DNA of 64,000 nucleotides from Turnera subulata (Eukaryota > Streptophyta > Magnoliopsida > Malpighiales > Passifloraceae): NCBI GenBank assembly GCA_028386065.3, contig JAKUCV010005648.1, positions 2,345 through 66,344 of the forward strand. Direction: 5' to 3'. Positions 19,374 through 30,287 of this stretch are shown piece after piece (the first letter of the stretch is position 1; every line of letters starts with the position of its first letter). A program made the translations under genes and the position numbers. The notes below the pieces were generated by a model, which worked only from the letters and a program-made list of their open reading frames with translations, was not told where the DNA came from and made no database searches.

Positions 19374-22344
19374 CATCCTTTATTTTTATAATACTAAAGT
19401 TTATCTTTGATAATCTGCCACCAATGTTTATCCTTATCTATTTATATTTTTGTAGCATTTATTTCCATAATTTAGTTTATTAAAAAAATATTTTTTTATT
19501 TTTCTTGAAGAATTATTAATGTAAACACATATAAAGTCATATATCTTAAATAAAATAATATTTAACTATTCTTTTAAAAATTATTTCCCATTTTCCAATT
19601 TCTCATTCTTTGTACAGAAATTGACTTCATAATATATTATATTCTTGATCATTAATTTTTTTTACTAACACCTTGATTTTCCTTTTTTCCTTACACATTC
19701 TTATCTTTGAACAACGGATAAGTATTCTCACCTTTCATTGGATCATACTAGCTACTAGACCATCCCCATCTCATAAATTTTGGAAGCTCCAAGATTTCTA
19801 ACTTACTAGCTATATATATATATAAAAAAATTAGTCCCTGTAACAAAATTTCAAATATAATCTAATGGTAAAATGGAAGTGGAGCCTACGTAATGTAAGC
19901 ATGTTTATGTTCTAAGCATATAACGGATTAACTCACATTAAAATTCATTCATTCAAATCCGTTAATAAGAACAAAGGTTGCAAAGCAAAAAAAACAACAT
20001 GGTTTCTAAATGCTGCTTTACTACTAAGACCTGAACGAAAAAAACTACTTTTGTCTCTTACTATTTTAGGCAACTGATTATAACTAAACTAACAGTAAAG
20101 TAACAATTATTTTTAAGGCACTACTATTGCCTCGAGAGTGAGTAGTGCTCAATACTATATCTATAATAAGGAATTGTTGCGTCAACTGTGTAATTAACGA
20201 TTAGATGGTACAATATATAAATATTAAAAACAAAATGTGACCTCAATAATAAAAGATGGTCCCAATTAAGAGTTTATAAAGACCTTTTTATCCATATTAA
20301 ATTTGGCAGTTAAACTATGCTTTCCCAACTATGAATATACATTACTAACATGTCTATGCAATGCAGGTTTTTTGGCACGATGGAAAGAAAATTTGTTTAT
20401 AATTCAAATAGAATGGAAAGAATGCAAATTCTTAGAGCTAAATGCAGCAGAGATGAATCTATAAAGTGAGGTTCACTCCATTAATAAAATTTGAATATTA
20501 TTTTGATTTAAGTGAATCCTTTTGTTGTTTTACAGTGATATATTTTATACTTTTTAGGTACCTGTCCCAGCAAATTCATATAGAAGCTCAAATAATTGTA
20601 GATGTAAATGGAATAGCTGAGAATGTCTCTACGAATAAGAGATTTATTAATGTTAATGATTTTTCCACCCAAAAAAAAAAGGAAGGTTGAGGCACAAGAA
20701 AATTTTCTTGGACAATTAACAAATGATTCGAACAACTCTCCTTCTACTCATTCAATGCCATGGTCTGAAGGTAAGTATTGCTATCCTTTAGTTAAATGCC
20801 AATTTTGAGAAGTTACTCTATTTAGGACAGGATAAGAAACAATTACATTGCATTGAAGAATATACAATTTTTATTTTTTTTTGAACCATGATATGCATTT
20901 TTATATCAAAGCGTAGTTGTTGTTACATAATTACCATAGTTATTCAACGGTTAAAAGACCTAGTGTGTCCTTTCACTTTTTCGATTTCAATGTTTGTGTC
21001 CCTCTTCTTTTTATTTCAACGGTTAAAAGACCTAGGTTAACCGTATTAACATAAAAAGTTAATATATTAAGCTAGACAATAGTAGTATGCATGCGTAATG
21101 AAGAAATAGAAACTATATTAGCCCAAACTAAAACAAAAGGTAAATATATTAACCTATATAGTAGTGCTATGGCATGCATAATGGAGAAATAGAAACAAAT
21201 CAAAGTTAAAATATAAGTAGATATCTCTTTAAAAAAGTCATCTTTCATGTATATAAGATATACTCCAAAAGCAAAACAATTGGTTAGTTGGAGAAAATTT
21301 TAAATTGGTCATTAGGATGAACTTTTACATTGGTCTAAAAAATAAGTCAATATTTTCAGCCAGTCAATAATTTTATAATTTTTGCATGATCTCATTATGA
21401 TGCAAAAATAATAATGATTTTACTGGGAAATTTTTTTTACCATTTACATAGTTATCATTGCTCTTACATAATTATCATTGCTCGCATATCGTAATTTCTA
21501 GGAAAATGTAGTGCTGCGTGATAAAAGATTTTGATTGAATTTCTTATCTGCACCTGGCTCACAAAAGAATCACTTATCTGTATATCTTGGTTCCATGTTA
21601 ATATAAGAGTTCAAATCCAAGACACAACTTTAAATTAAAAAAATTGTGTACAACTACGGTAAACTATACATATAATGCCCCATCCTCAGTTCTGAAATAT
21701 CATTGATGGTATAAATTGCTATAACAGACTAATAAATCTTTTGCAATCTCCTTAGATACTTTTCGATGATTACACTTTAGAACACCCACTTGTTATCCAT
21801 CATATTCTTATCTACATAAAATAGAAAACAAACAATCAAGACATGTAGGGACTACTTGCAAATATAAAGCAAGAATTTCTCAAATGAAAATTCTGTTTTC
21901 TAATAATATAGTTTTCAAGGATCTCTTTTATTCAAATTGAGCCAAGACAATGAGGCTATCTCAAATGCATTTACTGATCAAAATAAAAATATGCTAATTA
22001 AATCAGTCAGTGCCATAAAGAATGGAACATTTTTCATGTAAAGATTTTTCTCTCAAATGGCAAAATTCACATCTTGCTTGGTTTTCTTTCTGTAGTGTTG
22101 ATCCTTCCTGCAAAATGTCAATTGTTACGTTACTCTGCTATTTGTAGTGAGTAAGACACCATCCTTGTATAGAACTGCTATATGTCATTCTTTGAAGGTG
22201 TTAATGCAGTGTTAGATTTAGAACAGTGTAAGTGAATTTATGAGACACAACTCCCCTCCCCTGAAGAAAAATGAAATAGAGAGGTCAATACATATCAATA
22301 CACATATGAGATAAGTCCTGGCAACTATAAAAAAAATTATACAC
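19374..22344. other. AT-rich sequence with short duplications, no gene identified
   Basis: No recognised domain. Visible items are a (TA)n run near 19811-19826; two copies of TTCAACGGTTAAAAGACCTA (about 20942 and 21017); and an imperfect ~95-bp direct duplication (21057-21110 and 21143-21200, sharing GCATGC...AATGGAGAAATAGAAA). An exon-like stretch at 20559-20770 is listed separately. Confidence 0.5.
20559..20770 (+). other. Exon-like fragment with nuclear-localisation-like motif
   Basis: The stretch is bounded by an acceptor-like TACTTTTTAG and a donor-like GAAGGTAAGTAT. One frame, from about 20623, reads FPPKKKRKVEAQENFLGQL and contains the classical basic nuclear-localisation motif PKKKRKV. 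The run of A coding the lysines could produce this by chance. No family is recognised; it may be a captured or degenerate exon. Confidence 0.25.
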
Positions 22345-22349
22345 ATGCG

Positions 22350-23926
22350 TGTTATCACAATAGCCCTACGCTAGAGGGGGGGTGAATAGCGTTTATCGGA
22401 TTAAAACAAAATGAGCAGGAAATAACTGCGGAATTTAAAGATTGAAGGACACAAAGATTTTTATACTGGTTCACACACAACTAACTTGTGGCTAATCCAG
22501 TCCTTCAAGTCTCACTTGAAGATTTCACTATCTAGTGTTAAGCTTACGGGTGCTTAACAAACCGTTACAACCTAGGAATTCTAGTCACAAGAATCCTAAA
22601 CCTGAGAGTTCAAGTCACATGAACCTCAGCACTCTTGCTTGAAGATACCTCACTTCAAGACTTCTCACACAAGAAGATATACCCTCTTCCTATGAATCTC
22701 AACAAGGGAACTAACCTCCCTTAAGGTGTATGAATACACAATTCAATCACTCAAACAAAGAATTCTCTCAAAGAGCAGATATGAGTATACAGAGTTAAGC
22801 TCTAAAAGGCAACTCTCAAATCCTCAACAGGATATTGGCTCAATAGAATTTGATTTGAATGTATGAGATGAATACTTGAATGTAGAGAGTTGATTAGTTA
22901 TGAATCAGAGCTGAAAATGCTTAATTTGTTGCTCTGAAAAGTCATGGAGCCGTTTGAAATCCACCCAAGAAAAAGCTTTAAACAAAACGTAGTGGGTGCT
23001 AAAAGTTGTCAGCAGTAACGGCCATAACATCGATGTTTTAATTCTCAACATCGATGTTTTGTCCAGTAAATTTGAATTATTGGACTAACGGTAACTAAAA
23101 CATCGATGTTCTCAAACCCAACATCGATGTTATTTTGATTCTGTGTAAAGCCCATTAAATCATCATGTGAGGAACATCGATGTTTTATAACCCAACATCG
23201 ATGTTATTTTGCTTCTGTGAAAAATGATTAAAGCTGACCATTGAAGAACATCGATGTTATGAAATCCAACATCGATGTTTTGCTTATGTAAAGGATATTT
23301 TCAAATGCAACGGTCATGAGAACATCGATGTTTAGGATTCCAACATTGATGTTATTTGCCTACTGCCAATTTCTGGAAAATTCTTTGAAGGCAGGAACAT
23401 CGATGTTTAGAAGGCAACATCGATGTTATTTTGGCTCGGCAAAAACAAATTGAAACTGACCAATATGGAACATCGATGTTACAATTGGGAACATCGATGT
23501 TATGACTAATTTTAAAAGCAACGGTCACTAGAACATCGATGTTTAGGATTCCAACATCGATGTTATTTGTCTACTGCCTGTTTTGGAAATTTGTTGGAAG
23601 GCAGAACATCGATGTTTTAAAAACATAACATCAATGTTATTGACACAGAAAAACAGTTTGATGTTTGAAATATGTTTATGTGATGCATGAGCAAATTTTA
23701 TCTTATTTTGAGCCAATGTCCTAGAAGAGTTGAGTGTTATACCTTGTACAATTTATGAATCTAACTCTTCTTTCTTGGCTCTTCAATCTTATGCTCTCAT
23801 TCACTTTGATCCTGGTTTCTTTTGCTTGAGGATTGGCTTGCCTTCATTTCAATTCATTTCTTTTTGCTTCCTGAATAGTTTGTCAATATCAAAACCTGAA
23901 GAAGCAAGGAGGCATTAGTTCCAACA
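22350..23926 (-). mobile_element. Ty1/copia solo LTR with palindrome array
   Basis: The perfect 5-bp target duplication ATGCG (22345-22349 and 23927-23931) flanks a 1577-bp unit. On the minus strand it opens TGTTGGAACTAATGCC and ends CTATTGTGATAACA. The minus-strand 3' part reads ATTCACCCCCCCTCTAGCG, a tail common in plant copia LTRs. There is no internal coding sequence, so this is a solo LTR left by LTR-LTR recombination. Positions 23026-23638 hold nine pairs of a 12-bp palindrome, which in the LTR's orientation lie in its first 60% (probably U3). Confidence 0.92.
23026..23638. repeat. Paired AACATCGATGTT palindrome array (solo LTR)
   Basis: Eighteen copies, mostly perfect, of the 12-bp palindrome AACATCGATGTT are arranged as nine pairs. 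First-member starts are 23026, 23099, 23173, 23247, 23321, 23396, 23469, 23532 and 23605. Second members start 20-22 bp later, mostly exactly 21. Pair-to-pair spacing is 73-75 bp except one of 63. Inter-palindrome sequence is less conserved than the palindromes. Each pair can fold as a 12-bp hairpin with an 8-9-nt loop, or present two dyads on one helix face. Confidence 0.97.
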
Positions 23927-23931
23927 ATGCG

Positions 23932-24510
23932 TACGCATTTTGAAATGGAATCTGGGTTAGTTTTATAGCAGATTTTGGATATCATAAACTTATATTGATC
24001 AAAGTCCACCCTTAATTATAAAGCCAAAATTCTTAGTAAAGGAAAATAAATATTAAATTTAAATTAAACAACCAAAAATTAGAGATCTTGTTACAAATCT
24101 CTTTTACCTCCTTTAGGGCAATCACATATTACTCAATGGAGCTCAACACTTCAAAAATTTAAATCACCACAACCAGAAAACCCCCAATACATCCAAAAAT
24201 TGATGAAAAACAAAAAGTCCTAAATAGCGCATACCTTCCTCCTTCTCTTGCTCTTCATCATCACTCACAACCTGAGCGATATAGCTGAAAAACTCCGATT
24301 TGCACATCTTTTGGCTTTCCCGCCGCCTGCATAATCTTCATCGTCGCCATCATCTTCTTCATCCGCTACAATGTCGATGAAATCCCATCTCCTCCTCTTC
24401 CCTTTTCTTTATCCTCCAATATCGGCAGCTCATATTCCCAATTTGGACCTGTGATGGTTTAACTTCTCTTGGTGTCGGCGTGATCTTCATCCAGTTTTTC
24501 TTGTTGTGTT
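23932..24510. other. Unassigned sequence, possible gene-derived patch
   Basis: AT-rich to about 24220, then a GC-richer pyrimidine stretch (24230-24480) with CTTCATCATC and CCGCCGCC blocks. On the minus strand the stretch reads acidic, Asp/Glu-rich. No family is recognised and no open frame is long enough to call. Confidence 0.35.
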
Positions 24511-24518
24511 GTCAAAAG

Positions 24519-24909
24519 TATAGTTATCAAACCCGGCCGGTTCGACCGGTTGAACGGTGACCCACAGCCTATTCCAGGTTTTAAGAGGTGTTGACTCGGG
24601 TCTGCAAGTGAACAGTGTAAAACTCATTAATCCAGCGACCCAGGTCAGGTCAGTTTTTATTCACAAAATAGAATAAAATTTAATTTTTTACATAAAAATT
24701 ATATTATTTAATAGAAATTAAGAATTTATATTTATTTTTTATTATAAAAATACGTAATATTAATATATTTAGAATCAAATAATTAATTATTTAATCATTA
24801 TTATTCCGGATCAATTGCATTGAACCTCTGGGTCGAACCCGATTCGACCATTGAACCGTGACCTACGGCCTTTTTTGGGTCTGTGCTCGGGCTGGGTCTG
24901 ATAACTATA
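24519..24909. mobile_element. hAT-like MITE, 391 bp
   Basis: The ends are inverted: TATAGTTATCAAACCCGG on the left and, read inward from the right, TATAGTTATCAGACCCAG. The 8-bp target duplication GTCAAAAG is perfect (24511-24518 and 24910-24917), which fits the hAT superfamily. The interior is non-coding, with GGTTCGACCGGTTGAAC subterminal motifs. It must have been moved in trans. Confidence 0.85.
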
Positions 24910-24917
24910 GTCAAAAG

Positions 24918-25130
24918 ATGAATGTGAGAAGTCGCCGACAGATTGTGTGTATAGGAGAAAGTAGAATGGTCTAGAATTTCAAATTCCAAAAATAAGATCA
25001 GCCATATGATAAATTACAAATGATATTCTCACCCATTATTGTACACAAAATCTATGCTACTCATCCGCAATGACGACAAATGGCGAAAATCCTTGAAACT
25101 GAGTTTTATATATATGTATAGATAGACTAG
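24918..25130 (-). mobile_element. Helitron termini, two abutting
   Basis: On the minus strand from 25122, after an A, the sequence reads TCTATACATATATATAAAAC and then resembles the 5602 terminus for about 55 bp. This is a Helitron 5' end running leftward; its far end was not found. Four bases to the right, on the same strand, a GGGCATCACCTAG end followed by T (plus-strand 25127-25139) matches the common plant Helitron 3' terminus, although its hairpin is decayed. The two ends suggest one Helitron inserted next to another. Confidence 0.5.
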
Positions 25131-26513
25131 GTGATGCCCTGCAGCAACAATAAATTTTTTCTTTTTCTCTAATTTCTTTTATTTGATAGGATTGGTACCT
25201 ATTCAGTTTCAACTCAGTTATGTATTTCCCTTACTAAATAAGATTAGAACCCATTTAGTTTCAAGCCATAAAATTTATGTGTTTCTTCTTGATTATGGAC
25301 TAAAAATTATAGTAATAAATGGTTTCTACGAATAAAGTAATTTTAGTGTATAATACAAAAAATATACATTAATCTTTTTATTGGAAAATGAAGAGCATCA
25401 TAATTAAAGTAGACAACATGTAAATATATGTTTGGACAAAAAAAAGTAGACAATATGTAGAAGATATTATTTAGTCACCATTACTTTTTAACTTATAGAT
25501 ATTCATAGTTTGACCAATATGTCCAGCTAAAAAAATAATTGAGAAAATTTGATTGTCTTTTTTAAACAAATCTCATCAAAATCTTTAAAATTCTATAATG
25601 TAACTTGATATGGATCTAAAAAAAGGTTCTTTTCCTCAAAAAAATTATCATTTCAAATAGACTAAGAATACTAATTCTTTCTTATTAAGTCAAAATCTCG
25701 TTATGTTGTTTTGGTTGTTTTCAATTTCAAATTCTTAGTGACATTGATAATATTGGCAGAATCAAGAAAATCGAGACATTAGCCTACATTGACTAAACTT
25801 TAATTAGGAGAAAAAAGAGAGAGTATTATTCTAATAAACACTTTTCATAAGGTATTAATAACAATGTAAAAAATAATGTAAAGTTGTTTTTAATTCTATA
25901 TCGCATGCCGATTTTTTATTACAACTACATGGTCCTCTCCCTAAAATTCGTTTGGACTAATATTCTCTCCATTTGATTTTGTATACTTCTTGTATGATAA
26001 CCATGGATCTAGTTAAAAAACTAAACGAATCTCTAAGCATGAAAAAATACCATTTTTTTCAGAAAATATCAAAGTAACACAACTTAATATTCATATATAT
26101 GAATTCTTCGGAAAAAAATAGTCATATATATGAAATACCAAACTTGACTAACTTTTGAAAAATGTGATAAAAAATATCATTTTTTCAGAGAGAATCACCG
26201 GCTTAGATTAAATACTCAAAAGAAGCTTATAAATATTGTTGCTCATAGTGGGGATCTATCGAAAAAGATAAAGTTTGAGTTTTAAATTTAAAAAATAGTT
26301 GACATTAATTATACTGATAAAGTTTTAATTTTAACTATTTTGGGTTAAAGATGGGTAAAAACACTGCTTGTCACAGGAGGCCCTCACCTCATCAATTTTA
26401 CCGATGTACAACAATATTTTATGTAGGAAAAGTGCATAAAACGTTTTGTTATAAATAAACAAATAAAAAAATATAATTATTCTCTTAAAGTAAGTTCTCT
26501 TTTAGTAAAAGAA
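25131..26513. other. AT-rich sequence, no gene seen
   Basis: About 1.4 kb of AT-rich DNA, with no ORF of note and no clear repeat structure. Its right end carries AAATA (26514-26518), the left target duplication of the next element. Confidence 0.55.
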
Positions 26514-26518
26514 AAATA

Positions 26519-27861
26519 TGTTGGGTTAAGATAATTAACATGTGCATTAGTACTTAATTAATTAGATAATTAGTACTAATTAGTGATTTAATTTAATTAC
26601 CTAACCATGTGCTTAATTGATTTTAATTAATGACAAACTATGTTTATGAGTATTTTAATCCATCTCCCAAACCCTTGAACTAAATATTGAAATCAAAACT
26701 TTAGGATTTGAGGTTAATGGAATAGGTGTGAACATTAGTGGAATAGGTTTGTTGGGTTCTATGCTTGACATGTTGCTTTCAAGGTGGTTGAGAGACCCAC
26801 CTTGAGCTTAGTGAGCTTGGGATTTGTGGCCATTTGTTGGAGATACTCCCATGATCTATAGACCTGGTACATAGCTTATTTTGACTCATAAAATGTTTGA
26901 TTAAAGTTCTGGGCAGGTCTCACAAAGGATTAATTTGAATCTGTCCAACCTAAGATCGTCAAACCTAGGAGTGCTAAGCATATGCTGGTTTTTTTGGACT
27001 TTGGGGCCACTTGTTGGAGGTGCTCCCATGTACATAAAACCTGTAAGTTTATTTCTTTCTACTCTGCAGGTGTTCGTTTAAAGGACTGGAAAGCTCTCTC
27101 AATGGATCATTTCGATTCTGTCCAACCTAGGAGAATCGAACCTAGGTATCGGCTCAGCATGTGCAGACCACTTTCTGGAAAATGAAGCGATGAACGATTT
27201 GGCGCCAACGATGCCAAATCCCGAAGTAGAAGAAAGTGACAGGTAGCCATTGGATGATGAGGCTCTCACTTCCCCCGGCCTCTATAAGTTGAAGGAACAC
27301 TGAAGAACTCAAGCTAGAGCTGTCATTACAAAGTCTTGACATTATACTACTTGAGTTATACTAATAGTTCTCCAAAAGAACCAAATTTGAGTGCTATCTT
27401 TAAGGCTAAAGTATTGAGCTTAATTGTACATCTTCTTGACTTTGTCATTGAAGATTCCTTGCTGTGAGACCAAACACATCTTAGTGGGGACTAGGGATTA
27501 GATCTGCTAAGGTGGGATTCAACAAACCGGGGAGGTTTGTGGTGAGTGATAGGTTGGAGCTTAGCCTAGGAAAAAGCTTGTAAAAGGTTCTGGTTGAACC
27601 CATAAAAGCCACAGTACCGTGAAGGTTAGAAATCTCAAGGTGGACTCCATGAGTAGTGGATGTAGTCTTGAGTGGCGAATCACTGTAATTCACTATGAAA
27701 ATCTCTCTAACCCTTCTCTCTTAAGTGTGAGTTAATATGTGTGTTAGTGTTCACAATCTGCAGATCCGAGTCTAAGAAGGATTTGGCATCAATTGTGCCA
27801 AAACAGTGATTAATGAAAAAAAGGGCTAATTCACTCTCCTCTTAGCCATATTTGGCCTACA
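26519..27861 (+). repeat. 5' LTR of SIRE-like element
   Basis: 1343 bp, opening TGTTGGGTTAAGATAA and ending GGCCTACA. It contains a TATA-like CTCTATAAGTTG (27281-27290) and imperfect internal duplications of GGGGCCACTTGTTGGAGG-type text near 26830 and 27000. It aligns with 51093-52396. Confidence 0.93.
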
Positions 27862-27863
27862 AT

Positions 27864-27875
27864 TGGTAGCGGAGC
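27864..27875 (+). other. Primer-binding site of SIRE-like element
   Basis: TGGTAGCGGAGC lies two bases after the 5' LTR. It resembles the initiator-tRNA-Met complement TGGTATCAGAGC but has G for T at position 6 and G for A at position 8. Confidence 0.8.
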
Positions 27876-27917
27876 AAGGATCTCTGTTGTTGGATTAACC
27901 GCCAGGAGAAAAAGATC

Positions 27918-29081
27918 ATGGCATTCGAGGGAAACAACATCGACAATGCTCCATACTTCAATGGGTTGAATTTCGACCATTGGAAATTTTGCATGAAGAC
28001 TTTCCTTGAAGGAAAGGACTTGGAAATATTGTAAATTGTGAGCACTCCATATTCACGAACAGCAAAAGATATGCAATTCTGAAGTGAGGAAGAAATGAAG
28101 AAGGCGAAGCTAGATGCACAAGCTAAAAATGCTCTTCTTTGTAGCATTAGCAAAGCCGAGTTTGAAAGAGTTTGTTCATGCAACACGACACATGAAATAT
28201 GGAGTCTTCTATATATATCTCATGAGGACACCAACCAAGTGAACGAATTGAATATGAATAGACTCATGAGAGATTCCAAGCTGTTGCAAATGAGGGTTGA
28301 TGAGTATATTCAAGACCTAGGTTTTAAAAGTGATTCAGATCAAGAAGAAGTTGCCAACATATTCCTGGCAAGAGACGACAATGAGGCAAGTAATTTTGAC
28401 TCCTCTGAATGTGATTTTGATAACTTAGAAGATGTCTATGATGAGCTATTTTGGAGCTTTAAGTAAATGGCAAAAGAAAACATTCAGCTTAGGAGAAAAA
28501 TAGAAGTCCTAGAATCAGAAAAGATAGATCAACAAGTTAGCTGTGAAAAGTTGAATGACGAGCTGATCTCTTGTTCATCTGGCCTTGTTGATGCCAGAAC
28601 GAGCAAGGATGCTTTGGCTAGTGCATATAGTGATCTTGAGAAGAAAATTTTGGCTAACCAAGAACAACATGATAAGGTTCTAAAAGAGAATAGCAGGCTA
28701 ACAAAACTTGTAGAACATCTAAATGATATGCTAAAGAAATTTGAATATGGAAGCAAAGGGCTAGATATGATTCTTGGATAGCAAAGACATACACTTCAAA
28801 AGATAGGCCATGGGGCAACTCACAATGTCTTTAAGAATAAGAAAGTTTATAATCATGCTCATTATAATCCCAGAAGAACTTCATCACATAGAAACATCTT
28901 TGCTAAAATTGGTAAGAGCCATCAAAATCATACTACTTGTCATTTCTGTGATCTAGTTGGACATGACATAGAGAATTGCATATTTAGGAAGAAAAATTAT
29001 CCAATTAAATTCATATGGGTACCTAAAGGTACCAAAACTAACCTCCAAGGACCCAAGCTTGTGTGGGTACCAAACACCTGA
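27918..29081 (+). pseudogene. gag of SIRE-like copia element
   Basis: A single frame of 387 codons from ATGGCATTCGAGG, with internal stops at 28032, 28080, 28464 and 28779. The start encodes PYFNGLNFDHWKFCMKTFLE (DUF4219/gag N-terminus). A UBN2-like middle (LCSISKAEFERVCSCNTTHE) follows, then an acidic segment, and a coiled coil at about residues 185-285 (ENIQLRRKIEVLESEK). The zinc knuckle CHFCDLVGHDIENC (28938-28979, CX2CX4HX4C) is intact, and the C-terminus has IWVPKGTKTNLQGPKLVWVP. Gag forms the virus-like particle and binds the element RNA. The unbroken frame around four nonsense mutations suggests moderate age. Confidence 0.88.
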
Positions 29082-29440
29082 TTATTCTACAGGGAAAGAG
29101 GGATTAATAGGTGCTCGATGGTGGATGCTCAAGACCCATGATCGGAGACCCATGTATGTTCACATCCCTCTACTCAACAAGCCGAGGATCTGGCGTCTTT
29201 GGTGCCAAATCGAAAGGCAAAGTTCTGGGTATATGTAATGTTGGTAAGGATATTATGATGGAACATGCACTAATAGTTGACAATCTGAAATTCAATTTTT
29301 TAGTACAAACCAAATCTGTGATCATGGTTGCAAAGTTACCTTTGAAGCAAATGGATGCTTGGTAACTAGCCTTGAGAATAACAATATTGTCTTCACGGGA
29401 AAACGGCTAAGAATTCTATAGTCCATTAATATTTATGATG
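29082..29440 (+). pseudogene. Aspartic protease region of SIRE-like element
   Basis: The stretch resembles copia protease: LDGGCSRPMIGD stands where a D-S-G-C-S-R motif is expected, followed by VLGICNVGKDIMMEHALIVDNL. The active-site Ser is Gly and the frame closes at 29363. The enzyme would cut Gag-Pol in the particle; here it is inactive. Confidence 0.7.
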
Positions 29441-30287
29441 TTGCTAATCCCGTGAACAAGTGATTTAATGTTAGCACAGAAACTTTGGAGCTTTGGCATA
29501 GAAGGTTAGGACATGCTCACATGGAACTCATGTCAAAAAAACTAAAGAAGGAGCTTATAGGATGACTCCCTTCAATGAAGTTTGAGAAAGAAAGAGTATG
29601 CCGAGTTTGTCAACTAGGCAAACAAACCAAAAGCTCTTTGATGCCTAAGAATGCTCCATCAACTTCCCGGCCATTGGAACTATCATATCTTGATCTCTTT
29701 GTGCCAATGAGGATGGTAAGTCTAGGAGGTAATCAATAGACATTTGTTATTGTGGATGATTATTCATGCTTTACTTGGGTAATTTTTCTAGCCCAAAATG
29801 ATCATTCTCTTCATGAGTTTGCATCCTTAGTTAGAAGGCTACAAAATGAGAAATGATATAGGTTAACAAAGATTAGAAGTGATCATAAAGGAGCTTGATA
29901 ATATTATCTTCAATCATTTATGTGAACAAAATGACATTAACCGTACTTTTCAGTTCCTAGAACTCCTCAACAAAATGGGATAGTTGAGAGGAAGAACCGA
30001 ATCTTGCAAGAAATAGCAAGAACCATGTTAAATGAGCATAATTTACCTACTTATTTCTGGACTAAAGCAGTAAACACAGCATGTTATATTCTAAATAGAG
30101 TGTCCACTAGATCCACACTTGAGAAGACCCCTTATGAGATTTGGAATGATAAAAAGCCAAACCAGTTACTTTAAAGTTTTCAGGTCTAATAGCTTCATAT
30201 TGAACACAAAGCATGCACTTGGTAAATTTGATGCAAAATCTGGTTAAGGTACACTTCTTTGTTATTCAACTAAAAGTAAAGCCTACC
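29441..30287 (+). pseudogene. Integrase (5' part) of SIRE-like element
   Basis: The GAG-pre-integrase/zinc-binding motif survives as LWHRRLGHAH...CRVCQLGK. The catalytic core keeps LDLFVP, FVIVDDYSCFTWV, TKIRSDHKGA and PQQNGIVERKNRILQEIARTM, with several stops and frameshifts between. The reading ends at STKSKAY, where a 1.65-kb insert interrupts. The continuation is at 31936. Confidence 0.85.
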
